A stretch of DNA of 64,000 nucleotides from an uncultured Sphingobacteriales bacterium (lineage in GTDB: Bacteria > Bacteroidota > Bacteroidia > Chitinophagales > Chitinophagaceae). The DNA is taken from assembly GCA_937991535.1 (NCBI GenBank), contig CALKHN010000012.1, positions 13,633-77,632 on the forward strand, read 5' to 3'. The position numbers and the translations under genes were made by a program. Shown piece after piece: positions 50,334-59,867 of the stretch. A model generated the notes under the pieces. The model ran no database searches, was not told the origin of the DNA, and saw nothing but the letters and a program-made list of their open reading frames with translations. Positions within the stretch are counted from its first letter, which is position 1. Each line of letters begins with the position of its first letter.

Positions 50334-51200
50334 TTACGCTCGCTGTATATTATCTATACATTTTATAAGACTTTCCTTCCACAATGGAATATTTATCCCA
50401 TAGGTTTCCCTGATCTTTGATGTGTTGAGCAGCGAAAAGGAAGGACGTTGGGCGGGGGTTGGATATGCAGTGGCGGGAACAGGATGCAGGATGCATTTGG
50501 CTCCTGTAATTTCTTTTATAGCCATTGCAAAATCGTACCAACTAATATTTCCTTCATTGCTGTAATGGTAAATGCCCGGCAACCAAAGCTTACTATTGAT
50601 GATTTGCATAATAGTACGGGCCAAATCAGTTGCATACGTTGGAGCGCCTACCTGGTCATTCACTATATTCAACTCCTTTTTTTCTTTCATTAAGCGTATC
50701 ATGGTCTTTACAAAATTACTGCCATGCTCACTGTACACCCATGAAGTGCGTATAATTATAGTTTCAGCATTATGTGCTATGGACAACGCTTCACCCTCTG
50801 CCTTGGAAGCGCCATAAATGTTTAGGGGATCAACGGCATCTTCTTCTTTATAAGGAACTGAAGACTTCCCGTTAAAAACATAATCGGTAGAAATATGTAA
50901 AAATTTGGATTGGTAAGTTATACATGCATCCGCAAGTATTTTAACTCCTTCAGCATTGACCAGAAATGCTTTCTCTTTTTCCGTTTCGGCCCTGTCAACA
51001 GCTGTGTATGCTGCGCAGTTAATGCAAACTTGCGGACGAACAGCATCAAAAACAGCCTCCGTCCGGGACTTTTGTTCAACAGGCAAATCCTGCCTGGATG
51101 AAAAAATAAATTCAAATCCGGGATAGAACGCTGCAATATCCATTATTGATCTGCCCAGTTGTCCGCCAGCGCCGGTTATAAGTATTCTTAATTTGTGCAT
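50334..51200 (-). CDS. rfbD: dTDP-4-dehydrorhamnose reductase
   Basis: Last enzyme of dTDP-L-rhamnose synthesis, reducing the 4-keto group with NAD(P)H. The 288-aa SDR has GAGGQLG (10-16) for cofactor binding, the RmlD-typical NCAAYTAVDRAE (61-72), STDYVFNG (104-111) and the catalytic Tyr129-x3-Lys133 (YGASK). It is the last gene of the minus-strand nucleotide-sugar operon, starting 8 bp after rfbC. rfbA, needed for dTDP-glucose, is not in the window. Confidence 0.96.
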   Translation of the reverse strand: MHKLRILITGAGGQLGRSIMDIAAFYPGFEFIFSSRQDLPVEQKSRTEAVFDAVRPQVCINCAAYTAVDRAETEKEKAFLVNAEGVKILADACITYQSKFLHISTDYVFNGKSSVPYKEEDAVDPLNIYGASKAEGEALSIAHNAETIIIRTSWVYSEHGSNFVKTMIRLMKEKKELNIVNDQVGAPTYATDLARTIMQIINSKLWLPGIYHYSNEGNISWYDFAMAIKEITGAKCILHPVPATAYPTPAQRPSFSLLNTSKIRETYGINIPLWKESLIKCIDNIQRA

Positions 51201-51208
51201 GGGGATGA

Positions 51209-51769
51209 TTATCCTTCAAATACAAAACGATTTTTGCAGTCCTTTAGTAAGGGGTTACCACGGTCTTTATCGGAAAGTATTGCTTTACCTGGTGGAATCT
51301 TCCAGTCAATATTTAAAAAATCATCATTGTATGCAATACTGCCTTCAGCATCTTTATTATATAAATTATCGCACTTATACAGTACGGTTGCATTTTCACT
51401 CAATACCGAAAAGCCGTGAGCAAATCCGGCAGGAATAAGCAGTTGCAATTTATTTTCGGAAGAAAGTTCAATACTATATACTTTGCCATAAGTAGGCGAA
51501 CCTTTTCTTATATCTACTGCTATATCTAATATTTTTCCTGTTAATGTGCGTACAAGTTTTGCCTGCGCTTTGGGGGGATTCTGATAGTGCAAACCTCTTA
51601 TCACCCCATAGTGGGAAAAAGACTGGTTGTCCTGTATCCATTGATAATCCATTCCACCTTCCCGGAATACTTTTTCGTTATAACTTTCAAAGAAAAATCC
51701 CCTTGCATCTTCAAATACAACAGGCTGAAAAATAAGAAGTCCCGGGAAATCTGTTTTTATAAACGGCAT
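51209..51769 (-). CDS. rfbC: dTDP-4-dehydrorhamnose 3,5-epimerase
   Basis: Cupin-fold epimerase of dTDP-rhamnose synthesis, 186 aa as usual. The family landmarks are DARGFFFESYN, QDNQSFSHYGVIRGLHYQ with the catalytic His, LDIAVDIRKGSPTYGK, and IPAGFAHGFSVLSENATVLYKC with the conserved tyrosine region. It follows rfbB after 68 bp and precedes rfbD by 8 bp. Confidence 0.96.
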   Translation of the reverse strand: MPFIKTDFPGLLIFQPVVFEDARGFFFESYNEKVFREGGMDYQWIQDNQSFSHYGVIRGLHYQNPPKAQAKLVRTLTGKILDIAVDIRKGSPTYGKVYSIELSSENKLQLLIPAGFAHGFSVLSENATVLYKCDNLYNKDAEGSIAYNDDFLNIDWKIPPGKAILSDKDRGNPLLKDCKNRFVFEG

Positions 51770-51837
51770 GAATATCTGGTTGTATTACAGTACAGCAAAA
51801 TACTGTATTTAATAGGTGTGAAGATACGAATGTTCTT

Positions 51838-52902
51838 TTACCGCTTCACATATTGGTCTGCATAATATTGCTGATACTGACCCGAAGTAACATGGTTGAT
51901 CCATTCCTGGTTCTGAAGATACCAGTCAACCGTTTTTTCCAATCCTTCTTCAAACTGCAGCGAGGGCTTCCATCCTAACTCGTTATTCAACTTGGTTGCA
52001 TCAATGGCATAGCGCAGATCATGGCCCGACCGGTCTTTCACGTATGTAATACGTTTCTCCGATTCTCCTTTGGGCCTACTCAATTTTGTATCCATTATAG
52101 CACAAAGCAGCTTAACAAGGTCAATATTTTTCCATTCGTTGTACCCGCCAATATTGTATGTTTCTCCTACCCTGCCTTTGTGAAAAATAGTATCAATAGC
52201 CCTGGCATGATCTTCTACCCACAGCCAATCTCTTACATTTTCTCCTTTCCCGTAAACGGGGAGTGGTTTATTGTTCCTGATATTATTGATCATCAGGGGG
52301 ATCAGCTTTTCGGGGAAATGATGCGATCCATAATTGTTGGAACAATTGGATATTACTACCGGCAATGTGTACGTGTGATAGTAGGCCATCACCATATGAT
52401 CGGAAGCGGCTTTGGAAGCTGAGTACGGTGAACGTGGATCATAGGGCGTTTCTTCCGTAAAAAAACCAGTTTCGCCCAATGAACCATATACTTCATCGGT
52501 AGAAACATGATAGAAAAGCTTTTTGCCATAGTCATTATTCCAATATTTCCGGCAGGTATTCAGCAATACAGCCGTACCCAGTACATTTGTTTTTACAAAG
52601 GCAAGCGGATCCATTATGGAACGGTCAACATGACTTTCGGCGGCCAAATGTATCACGCCATCAAAAGCATACTTGCCGAATAATTGATCCATTTGCTGTT
52701 CATTGCAAATATCGGCATGTTCAAAAACATAATTGGGAAGCTTGTCAACATCCCTTAGATTTTCAAGATTACCGGCATAGGTCAGCGCGTCAATGTTAAC
52801 AATAAGATAATTCGGGTATTTGGTTAATAATAGTCTTACAACATGAGAACCGATAAAGCCGGCGCCTCCTGTTACAGCAATGGTTTTAGTATACTGTACC
52901 AT
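51838..52902 (-). CDS. rfbB: dTDP-glucose 4,6-dehydratase
   Basis: Second step of dTDP-rhamnose synthesis. From the ATG at 52902 the SDR is 354 aa (the frame reaches a TTG at 52914). TGGAGFIGSH (11-20) binds NAD; HLAAESHVDRSI, STDEVYGSLGE (the Thr-Asp-Glu dehydration triad) and YSASKAASDH (Tyr-x3-Lys) are intact. The start overlaps the stop of the upstream dehydrogenase by one base (TAATG), indicating coupled translation. Confidence 0.96.
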   Translation of the reverse strand: MVQYTKTIAVTGGAGFIGSHVVRLLLTKYPNYLIVNIDALTYAGNLENLRDVDKLPNYVFEHADICNEQQMDQLFGKYAFDGVIHLAAESHVDRSIMDPLAFVKTNVLGTAVLLNTCRKYWNNDYGKKLFYHVSTDEVYGSLGETGFFTEETPYDPRSPYSASKAASDHMVMAYYHTYTLPVVISNCSNNYGSHHFPEKLIPLMINNIRNNKPLPVYGKGENVRDWLWVEDHARAIDTIFHKGRVGETYNIGGYNEWKNIDLVKLLCAIMDTKLSRPKGESEKRITYVKDRSGHDLRYAIDATKLNNELGWKPSLQFEEGLEKTVDWYLQNQEWINHVTSGQYQQYYADQYVKR

Positions 52903-54197
52903 TATAAACTCCAATATTTCAAATTTGCAAACTTATTCCTGTACATTCCTTTCAAATCGGCAAAAATAGCATTGGGATTGGTAATTCCAAGCAAATACTC
53001 CTCCGTCAAATTTTTATACTCGTTATGAGGCACACCTAATATAACCGCATCATAATTCTTTCCAATTGCTGGGGAAAGCGGAAACCCATATTCGTGCTGC
53101 AGTTCCGCATTATCAGCATAAGGATCAACAATATCTACATTTAATGAAAAAGCCCTCAGTTCCTTTATCATATCAATGATCTTTGAATTTCGGATATCAC
53201 TTACATTTTCTTTAAATGTTGCGCCCATGATCAATACCCGTGCCCCGGTTGCTTCTTTGGCATGCTTAATAATATGCTGCACTACCTTTTTAGCCACATA
53301 TAAAGGCATTTCATCGTTGATTACGCGGCCTGCAAGTATAACGCGCGATTCGTAGCCCAGTTCACTTGACTTATATGTTAAATAATAAGGGTCAACCCCT
53401 ATACAATGTCCACCCACCAGACCAGGCTGAAATTTCAGAAAGTTCCATTTGGTTCCGGCAGCCTCAAGCACTTCATAGGTGTTGATACCCACCATATCAA
53501 AAATAATGGATAGCTCATTCATTAAAGCGATGTTCAGGTCGCGTTGCGTATTTTCAATAATCTTTGCGGCCTCGGCTACTTTAATTGAAGAGGCTCTATG
53601 CACGCCTGCCTTTACAACAATTTCGTATGTTTTAGCAATTTCTTCGAGCGATTCTGCATCTGAGCCTGATACTACTTTAATAATCCTTGAAAGGGTATGC
53701 TCCTTATCGCCCGGATTAATGCGTTCCGGCGAATAGCCCAGTTTAAAATCAACATTCAGTTTTAAACCACTCAGGTCTTCAATAATAGGAAGACAATCCT
53801 CTTCTGTACAACCGGGGTACACGGTAGATTCATATACTACATAATCTCCCTTCTTAATTACTTTACCAATTGTTTCAGAAGCTTTTTTTACAGGCAAAAG
53901 ATCAGGTACGTTATGATCATCAACGGGGGTTGGAACGGCAACAATAAAGAATTTCGCTTCCTTTAATACATCCAGCGAATTGGTGAACTCAATATCGCAT
54001 CCTTCAAAAGCCGAAGCTTCCAGTTCGTTGCTCGGATCAATGGACTGCCTCATCATATCAATGCGTTTGGCATTAATATCAAAACCGATCACACTCACTT
54101 TTTTTGCGAATTCGAGTGCAATGGGTAAGCCCACATAGCCCAGCCCTATTACAGCTAACTTTGCCTTCTTATTAATAATATCCTGGTATATCAGCAT
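52902..54197 (-). CDS. UDP-N-acetylhexosamine 6-dehydrogenase (TviB/WbpO type)
   Basis: A 431-aa UDP-sugar dehydrogenase oxidising C6 to a uronic acid. GLGYVGLP (18-25) binds NAD; the catalytic Cys265 lies in VGGHCIGVDPYYLTY, the form found in UDP-GlcNAc/UDP-ManNAc dehydrogenases rather than in UDP-glucose enzymes (GGSCFPKD). It would give a UDP-HexNAcA that the aminotransferase at the start of the operon could further modify after 3-oxidation (pathway inference). It is 4 bp from the upstream gene and overlaps rfbB by one base. Confidence 0.88.
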   Translation of the reverse strand: MLIYQDIINKKAKLAVIGLGYVGLPIALEFAKKVSVIGFDINAKRIDMMRQSIDPSNELEASAFEGCDIEFTNSLDVLKEAKFFIVAVPTPVDDHNVPDLLPVKKASETIGKVIKKGDYVVYESTVYPGCTEEDCLPIIEDLSGLKLNVDFKLGYSPERINPGDKEHTLSRIIKVVSGSDAESLEEIAKTYEIVVKAGVHRASSIKVAEAAKIIENTQRDLNIALMNELSIIFDMVGINTYEVLEAAGTKWNFLKFQPGLVGGHCIGVDPYYLTYKSSELGYESRVILAGRVINDEMPLYVAKKVVQHIIKHAKEATGARVLIMGATFKENVSDIRNSKIIDMIKELRAFSLNVDIVDPYADNAELQHEYGFPLSPAIGKNYDAVILGVPHNEYKNLTEEYLLGITNPNAIFADLKGMYRNKFANLKYWSL

Positions 54198-54201
54198 ACA
54201 G

Positions 54202-55176
54202 TTATTTTTTAAATTCTTTTGGTAATTTATATAATTCTTCTTTGGGTAAAGACTTGAAATAATTATATGTAATTTTCAATCCTTCTGCACGACTTACTTT
54301 AGGCTCCCATTCCAATATTTTTTTTGCACGGCTAATATCAGGCTGCCGTTGTTTGGGATCATCGGTAGGTAACGGTTTATATACAATTTTCTGATGTGTT
54401 CCTGTAAGTTTAATAATTTCTTCAGCAAAATCCCTCAGACTGATCTCATCTGGATTTCCAATATTTACCGGCTGAGCATAATCGCTGTACAGTAACCTGT
54501 AAATGCCTTCAATAAGGTCGTCCACATAACAGAAGGACCGGGTTTGCGAACCATCGCCAAATACAGTAAGGTCTTCACCGCGGAGCGCCTGTCCAATGAA
54601 TGCGGGCAAAGCCCTCCCGTCGTTCAGGCGCATGCGCGGGCCATAGGTATTAAAAATGCGTACTATTCTTGTTTCAACCCCATGAAAAGTATGATACGCC
54701 ATGGTGATCGCTTCCTGGAAACGTTTGGCTTCATCGTATACTCCGCGCGGCCCTACAGGGTTTACATTTCCCCAGTAATCTTCTGTTTGCGGATGCACCA
54801 AAGGATCGCCATATACCTCGGAAGTGGAGGCAACCAATATTCTTGCCCCTTTAGCTTTAGCCAGTCCAAGACAATTATGCGTGCCTAATGATCCTACTTT
54901 TAAAGTTTGAATAGGAATTTTAAGGTAATCAATTGGACTTGCCGGCGATGCAAAATGAAGAATATAATCTATATGTCCGGGAACATGAATGAATTTTGAA
55001 ATATCATGATGATAGAATTCAAACTGCTCCAATGCAAACAATGATTCAATATTTTTGAGATCGCCTGTAATCAAATTATCCATGCCAATAACATGATATC
55101 CTTCCTTAATAAACCTGTAGCAAAGATGAGATCCTAAAAATCCTGCTGCTCCTGTTATTAATATTCTTTTTTTCAT
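54202..55176 (-). CDS. UDP-glucuronate decarboxylase (UDP-xylose synthase)
   Basis: A 324-aa SDR that decarboxylates UDP-GlcA to UDP-xylose. It shows GAAGFLGSH (9-17), FASPASPIDYLKIP, the active-site STSEVYGDPLVHPQ, GPRGVYDEAKRFQE (Tyr-x3-Lys as YDEAK) and IFNTYGPRM, all characteristic of UXS. The upstream UDP-glucose dehydrogenase supplies its substrate, and the two genes are 12 bp apart. Confidence 0.93.
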   Translation of the reverse strand: MKKRILITGAAGFLGSHLCYRFIKEGYHVIGMDNLITGDLKNIESLFALEQFEFYHHDISKFIHVPGHIDYILHFASPASPIDYLKIPIQTLKVGSLGTHNCLGLAKAKGARILVASTSEVYGDPLVHPQTEDYWGNVNPVGPRGVYDEAKRFQEAITMAYHTFHGVETRIVRIFNTYGPRMRLNDGRALPAFIGQALRGEDLTVFGDGSQTRSFCYVDDLIEGIYRLLYSDYAQPVNIGNPDEISLRDFAEEIIKLTGTHQKIVYKPLPTDDPKQRQPDISRAKKILEWEPKVSRAEGLKITYNYFKSLPKEELYKLPKEFKK

Positions 55177-55188
55177 TTCCTTATTTGT

Positions 55189-56544
55189 TTACTGAGAAAT
55201 TACCGGCCGTCCTATGCTCTCATAATAAAATCCTAATTCACGGATGGCATTAACGTCAAATAAGTTTCTGCCATCAAAAATCACTTTGCGTTTCAGATTG
55301 GATACAATTTTTAGAAAATCGGGAGTTCTGAACTCATTCCATTCTGTAGCAATCACCAATGCATCGGCATCTTTCAAACAATCGTACTGGTTAGATGCAA
55401 AGGTGATTTTATCGCCTGCCACCTGGCGAACGTTATTCATAGCCTCCGGATCATATGCCTCAACAGACGCACCTTCCTGCAATAAAGCATCAATAATTTC
55501 AAGAGCCGGAGCCTCTCTTATATCATCGGTATTTGGCTTAAACGCCAATCCCCACAACGCAATTTTCTTTCCCTTGAGATCGCCATTAAAATATCTTTTT
55601 ATTTTGGTTACCAAATGCAGTTTCTGTTTTTGGTTAACCTCCATTACGGCATTCAGTATTTTGAAATCGTAGCTAGCATCTTCAGCGCTTTTTACCAATG
55701 CCTGTACATCTTTTGGAAAACAGCTTCCGCCATAACCGATACCGGGAAATAAAAACCGTTTGCCTATCCTGTCGTCACTTCCTATACCCCGCCGCACCAT
55801 ATCAACATCTGCACCCAGTTTTTCACACAACTGGGCTATTTCATTCATAAAAGATATTTTGGTAGCAAGAAAAGAATTCGCCGCATATTTGGTGAGTTCG
55901 GCCGATCGCTTATCCATAAAAATAACCGGGTTTCCCTGACGCACAAAGGGTGCATATAAGTCGGTCATTACCTTTTTTGCTTTCTCTGAAGATGCTCCAA
56001 TTACTACCCTGTCCGGCTTCATAAAATCATCTACGGCTACCCCTTCACGTAAAAATTCAGGATTAGATACTACATCAAAAGCGCTTTCGTGACTGTTTTT
56101 TTCCCCGTTGGAAATATCAGCACCAGAGCTTTCAATGATAGCCCGCTCTACTTTTTCTGCAGTTCCAACCGGGACCGTGCTTTTATCTACAATAACTTTG
56201 TATTGACCCGGTTTAAGGATTTTTCCCAGTTCCCCGGCAACTCCCAGTATATATTTTAAATCGGCGGAGCCATCTTCTCCCGGCGGCGTTGGAAGCGCTA
56301 AAAAAACTACTTCGGCATCTTCAATTCCTTCAGGAAGGCTGGTGGTAAAATGCAGCCGTCCTTCTTTCAGGTTCCGGAGAAAAATTTTCTCAAGTCCCGG
56401 TTCATATATAGTAATCTCGCCCCCGTTTAACTTTTCCACTTTGGTTTTATCAATATCTATACAAGTAACTGTATTGCCAGTTTCTGCAAAACAGGTTCCA
56501 GTAACTAATCCTACATATCCTGTTCCTACTACAGCAATTTTCAT
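55189..56544 (-). CDS. ugd: UDP-glucose 6-dehydrogenase
   Basis: A 451-aa NAD-dependent enzyme converting UDP-glucose to UDP-glucuronate. GTGYVGLVTG (7-16) is the NAD site, VDKSTVPVGT (119-128) and NPEFLREG (161-168) line the substrate pocket, and Cys275 in YGGSCFPKDV is the catalytic nucleophile. Its product feeds the adjacent UDP-xylose synthase. It lies 18 bp after the aminotransferase in the same operon. Confidence 0.95.
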   Translation of the reverse strand: MKIAVVGTGYVGLVTGTCFAETGNTVTCIDIDKTKVEKLNGGEITIYEPGLEKIFLRNLKEGRLHFTTSLPEGIEDAEVVFLALPTPPGEDGSADLKYILGVAGELGKILKPGQYKVIVDKSTVPVGTAEKVERAIIESSGADISNGEKNSHESAFDVVSNPEFLREGVAVDDFMKPDRVVIGASSEKAKKVMTDLYAPFVRQGNPVIFMDKRSAELTKYAANSFLATKISFMNEIAQLCEKLGADVDMVRRGIGSDDRIGKRFLFPGIGYGGSCFPKDVQALVKSAEDASYDFKILNAVMEVNQKQKLHLVTKIKRYFNGDLKGKKIALWGLAFKPNTDDIREAPALEIIDALLQEGASVEAYDPEAMNNVRQVAGDKITFASNQYDCLKDADALVIATEWNEFRTPDFLKIVSNLKRKVIFDGRNLFDVNAIRELGFYYESIGRPVISQ

Positions 56545-56562
56545 TTATGTATGTTTATTTAA

Positions 56563-57693
56563 TTAATTATTAATGTACGATAATACCTTTTGCGTAATAA
56601 AGGCAAGTTGTTCGTCATCTAACTCTGTATGTATAGGCAGGGAAATAACCCTTTCCGTTAGCCAGTCGGTTTGAGGTAACTGGTAAGCTGCGCCTCCAAA
56701 TGCTTCAAACATTTTTTGCCTGTGTGCAGGTACAGGGTAATAAATCATGGAAGGAATTTGCTGCTCCGCAAGATACTTATTAAGCTCATCCCTGTTTACC
56801 TCATTCAAAATCAATGTATACTGGTGAAATACGTGATTGGTATAAGATGCAGTAAAAGGAGTTGTGATTTTAGCGTGGTTCGCAAAAGCTTTATTATAGT
56901 AAGCAGCAGCCTTTTGGCGTGCAGCAATATAATCATCCAACTTTTTAAGTTTAATATTCAATATGGCAGCCTGTAAAGTATCCAGCCTTGAGTTGCAGCC
57001 TACAACCTCGTGATAATATTTTACTTTTTGTCCATGGTTGGCGATCATTTTTAACCGTTCGGCCAATTCATCATCATTGGTAAAGAGTGCACCTCCGTCG
57101 CCGTAACAACCCAGGTTTTTGGAAGGAAAAAAAGAAGTACAACCAATAGTGCCGATGGCGCCCGTTTTCTTTTTTGTACCATTATTAAAAATATAGTCGC
57201 AGCCCATTGCCTGCGCATTGTCTTCCACCACATACAGCTTATGTTTTTCAGCTATCCGCATAATCTCTTCCATATTGGCTGATTGCCCATACAAATGAAC
57301 CGGTACTATAGCCCTGGTTTTGGGCGTAATGGCTTTTTCAATAGCTTCAGGGGATATGCAAAACGTTTGCGGGTCTACTTCAACAAAAACTGGTTTAAAG
57401 CGCAGCAATGCTATTACTTCAGTGGTAGCGATATAAGTAAAAGATGGTGTAATGACTTCATCGCCCGGCTCAAGCCCAAGAGCCATTAATGCAATTTGAA
57501 GGGCATCTGTTCCATTGGCGCAGGGTATTACATGCTTTGAGCCCGCATAGACGGCAAGGTGCTGCGCAAAATCCTGAACTGGTTTACCATTAATAAAAGC
57601 ACAACTATCCAGCACATTATGAATAGCTTCATCTACATCTGACTTTATATGTTCATACTGCTGCTTGAGATCTACCATTTGAATAGGTCGCAT
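56563..57693 (-). CDS. DegT/DnrJ/EryC1/StrS sugar aminotransferase
   Basis: A 376-aa PLP aminotransferase acting on keto-nucleotide sugars. PLP-binding Lys192 is in FFPSKNLGCYGDGGA; GTDAL (61-65), VEDNAQAMG and ANHG further match the family. With the TviB-like dehydrogenase downstream, a WbpE-type role (adding an amino group to UDP-3-keto-HexNAcA) is a reasonable guess; other keto sugars are possible. It is the first gene of the seven-gene minus-strand operon and has a good promoter 27 bp upstream. Confidence 0.9.
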   Translation of the reverse strand: MRPIQMVDLKQQYEHIKSDVDEAIHNVLDSCAFINGKPVQDFAQHLAVYAGSKHVIPCANGTDALQIALMALGLEPGDEVITPSFTYIATTEVIALLRFKPVFVEVDPQTFCISPEAIEKAITPKTRAIVPVHLYGQSANMEEIMRIAEKHKLYVVEDNAQAMGCDYIFNNGTKKKTGAIGTIGCTSFFPSKNLGCYGDGGALFTNDDELAERLKMIANHGQKVKYYHEVVGCNSRLDTLQAAILNIKLKKLDDYIAARQKAAAYYNKAFANHAKITTPFTASYTNHVFHQYTLILNEVNRDELNKYLAEQQIPSMIYYPVPAHRQKMFEAFGGAAYQLPQTDWLTERVISLPIHTELDDEQLAFITQKVLSYINN

Positions 57694-57719
57694 ATATCTT
57701 TCCTTTTTATAAATGGGTG

Positions 57720-57751
57720 CAAAAATAGTAAAATATGTATAGCATAAGCAA
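57720..57751 (-). promoter_or_regulatory. Promoter of the nucleotide-sugar operon
   Basis: On the minus strand TTG (57751-57749), 21 bp, then TATTTTTG (57727-57720) match the Bacteroidota promoter consensus. It lies 27 bp before the aminotransferase ATG and is the only clear promoter found for the operon running to rfbD. Confidence 0.65.
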
Positions 57752-57790
57752 TAGGCGTTAGTTTTGTGTCATATTTTAATCGTTATAAAA

Positions 57791-59095
57791 GTGGTCACAA
57801 CATTTTACAATCTATTCATCATTATTTATGGTTTTGCCATGAAACTCGCTTCCTTGTGGAATCTCAAAGCGAAGCAATGGATAAATGGCCGAAAGGGATT
57901 CTTCGAAAAATTGTCAAAAAACCTGGAAAATTTACCCAATGGTAATCCTGCTATATGGATGCATTGTGCTTCTTTGGGTGAATTTGAACAGGGAAGACCA
58001 CTTTTAGAAAAAATAAAGGCACGGCATCCACAGGCAAAAATCATACTCAGTTTTTTTTCTCCGTCGGGATATGAGATCAGGAAAAGTTATAAGGGTGCAG
58101 ACCTGGTATGTTATCTGCCATTGGATACAGCTTCAAACGCTACCACATTTGTTAACTATATTAACCCTACCCTGGTACTGTGGGTAAAATATGAATTCTG
58201 GCTGCATTTTTTGCTGGAACTAAAAAAGAGAGAGATACCTGTTTTGCTCATATCGGGTTTGTTACAAAATGAAAACACTTTTTACAAATTATACCGCAAA
58301 AAACTGCTTGCCTGTTTTACCCATTTTTTTGTACAAACAGAAGTATCGGCCCAAAAATTGGCGGCAATAGGGTTTAGTGCAAATGTAACGGTATCGGGTG
58401 ATACCCGTTTTGACAGAGTAATTGAGATTGCAGAGGCTTTCGAACATATACCTGCAGTGGCTGAATTTTGTTCGGGACACAAAGTACTGGTTGCCGGCAG
58501 TACCTGGACGGAAGATGAAGAGGAATTAACACATTATGTAAGAGTGAACCCGGATATAAGATTTATAATAGCGCCACATGAGGTTGATAAAGAAAATATA
58601 AAAGACCTGCAAAAGGAATTTCCCCGCTCCATTGTGTTTTCAGCTCTTCAATCAAGACCCCCTCATAATGAGGCCGCCAAAATTTTTGATACTCCTGCAG
58701 AGCCCGCGCAACATAATGAAGCAATCAATACCCTGATCATAGATAATATAGGCATGCTTTCGCGTTTATATAAGTATGCCGACATAGCGTATGTAGGAGG
58801 TGGATTTGGTGAGTCGGGTCTTCATAATATATTGGAAGCTGCCGTATACGGCAAGCCGGTTTTCTTTGGCCCAGTATATCAAAAGCATTTTGAAGCCATT
58901 GAACTTAAAGCTGCCGGAGGCGCAATTAGCATAGAAACTGCACTGGAATTAGAAGCCAGACTGAAAGAATTATGGGAAAATGAAAGTTTGCTGAAAGAAA
59001 AAGGAAATGCTGCAAAACAATATGTATATGCCAGCGCCGGCGCTACCGGCTATATAATGGACTATATTTATAAAAATCGTCTTCTTACCAACTGA
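57791..59095 (+). CDS. waaA: 3-deoxy-D-manno-octulosonic acid (Kdo) transferase
   Basis: Attaches Kdo to lipid A, so the organism makes an LPS inner core. The protein has an N-terminal membrane anchor (TTFYNLFIIIYGFAM) followed by WMHCASLGEFEQGRPL, the GT30 acceptor-domain motif with its catalytic Glu, FFSPSGYE, YEFW, and in the donor half GDTRFDRV, AGSTWTEDEE and VGGGFGESGLHNILEAA. No ATG keeps the anchor; the GTG at 57791 does (434 aa), while the ATG at 57839 would cut into it. Its 3' end overlaps the convergent unknown gene by 28 bp. Confidence 0.93.
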   Translation: MVTTFYNLFIIIYGFAMKLASLWNLKAKQWINGRKGFFEKLSKNLENLPNGNPAIWMHCASLGEFEQGRPLLEKIKARHPQAKIILSFFSPSGYEIRKSYKGADLVCYLPLDTASNATTFVNYINPTLVLWVKYEFWLHFLLELKKREIPVLLISGLLQNENTFYKLYRKKLLACFTHFFVQTEVSAQKLAAIGFSANVTVSGDTRFDRVIEIAEAFEHIPAVAEFCSGHKVLVAGSTWTEDEEELTHYVRVNPDIRFIIAPHEVDKENIKDLQKEFPRSIVFSALQSRPPHNEAAKIFDTPAEPAQHNEAINTLIIDNIGMLSRLYKYADIAYVGGGFGESGLHNILEAAVYGKPVFFGPVYQKHFEAIELKAAGGAISIETALELEARLKELWENESLLKEKGNAAKQYVYASAGATGYIMDYIYKNRLLTN

Positions 59096-59772
59096 TCAAA
59101 TTGCTTCACAGCGGGGTGTTCTTCATTCCATCCTAATTTTAGCTTCAGTTCACGCAATATCCAGAACTCGGCTTCGGGGTAAATGGTAAAGTGGTTAATG
59201 GTTTTTAACGATCTTTCATACATCGCTTCGTCTCCCCGAAAAAGCTCCGTAATAAAAATGAACCGGTCATTTACTCCAATCGCTTTCTTAATATCCTTAA
59301 GTGGTTCTTCTTTTAATCTTTCAACCAACTCTGTTTTTTGTTCATACAACTTTTCGTTAAGCGAGAGTTCTCCTCTGCCCACTATTTCGTTAAGCTCTTT
59401 TACCTGTGGCTGATGGGACAGCGTAGGCACTTCTTCCAGCACATTATACTTTGGTGTTGCAACAGATCCCTTATTCCCCGATCCGTTTCTTGAAGGCAGG
59501 GTTACTGCATCCTCATCTGAACTTATATTTAATTCATCGTTTGTTTCCGGTTTGTCGTTACCCGCTTTATTTGATAATTGCTCAGTAGTGGCAACAGATA
59601 TACCACCCGGCATCATTACTGCGATTTTTTTCCGTTCAGGAGCATGTTGCTGCTGCTTGAGCAGGAACAGCTCTGTTTGTAACATCTGCACTACATGAAT
59701 GATTTGTTCCGGAGAAGCATTTTGCTGGTAAAGTTCCTGTAATTTGCTTATTAAAACGCCGATACGTTCCAT
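59068..59772 (-). CDS. Conserved protein of unknown function
   Basis: A 234-aa soluble protein. The N-terminal 45 residues form a probable coiled helix (LISKLQELYQQNASPEQIIHVVQMLQTEL). A low-complexity, polar linker (about 50-120) follows, and then a well-formed helical domain (LNEKLYEQKTELVERL, IGVNDRFIFITELFRGDE, YPEAEFWILRELKLKLGW). Proteins with this C-terminal domain seem widespread in Bacteroidota but I know no function. The 3' end overlaps waaA by 28 bp; the gene is divergent from tdk. Confidence 0.8.
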   Translation of the reverse strand: MERIGVLISKLQELYQQNASPEQIIHVVQMLQTELFLLKQQQHAPERKKIAVMMPGGISVATTEQLSNKAGNDKPETNDELNISSDEDAVTLPSRNGSGNKGSVATPKYNVLEEVPTLSHQPQVKELNEIVGRGELSLNEKLYEQKTELVERLKEEPLKDIKKAIGVNDRFIFITELFRGDEAMYERSLKTINHFTIYPEAEFWILRELKLKLGWNEEHPAVKQFDQLVRRRFL

Positions 59773-59867
59773 TTGAATATGGTATTTTTGAGCGTCTGTT
59801 TAATTAAGAATATAGTATACATTATTTTCGGTGAAGTTACAAACACCTTGCCATAAAATAATCACAA

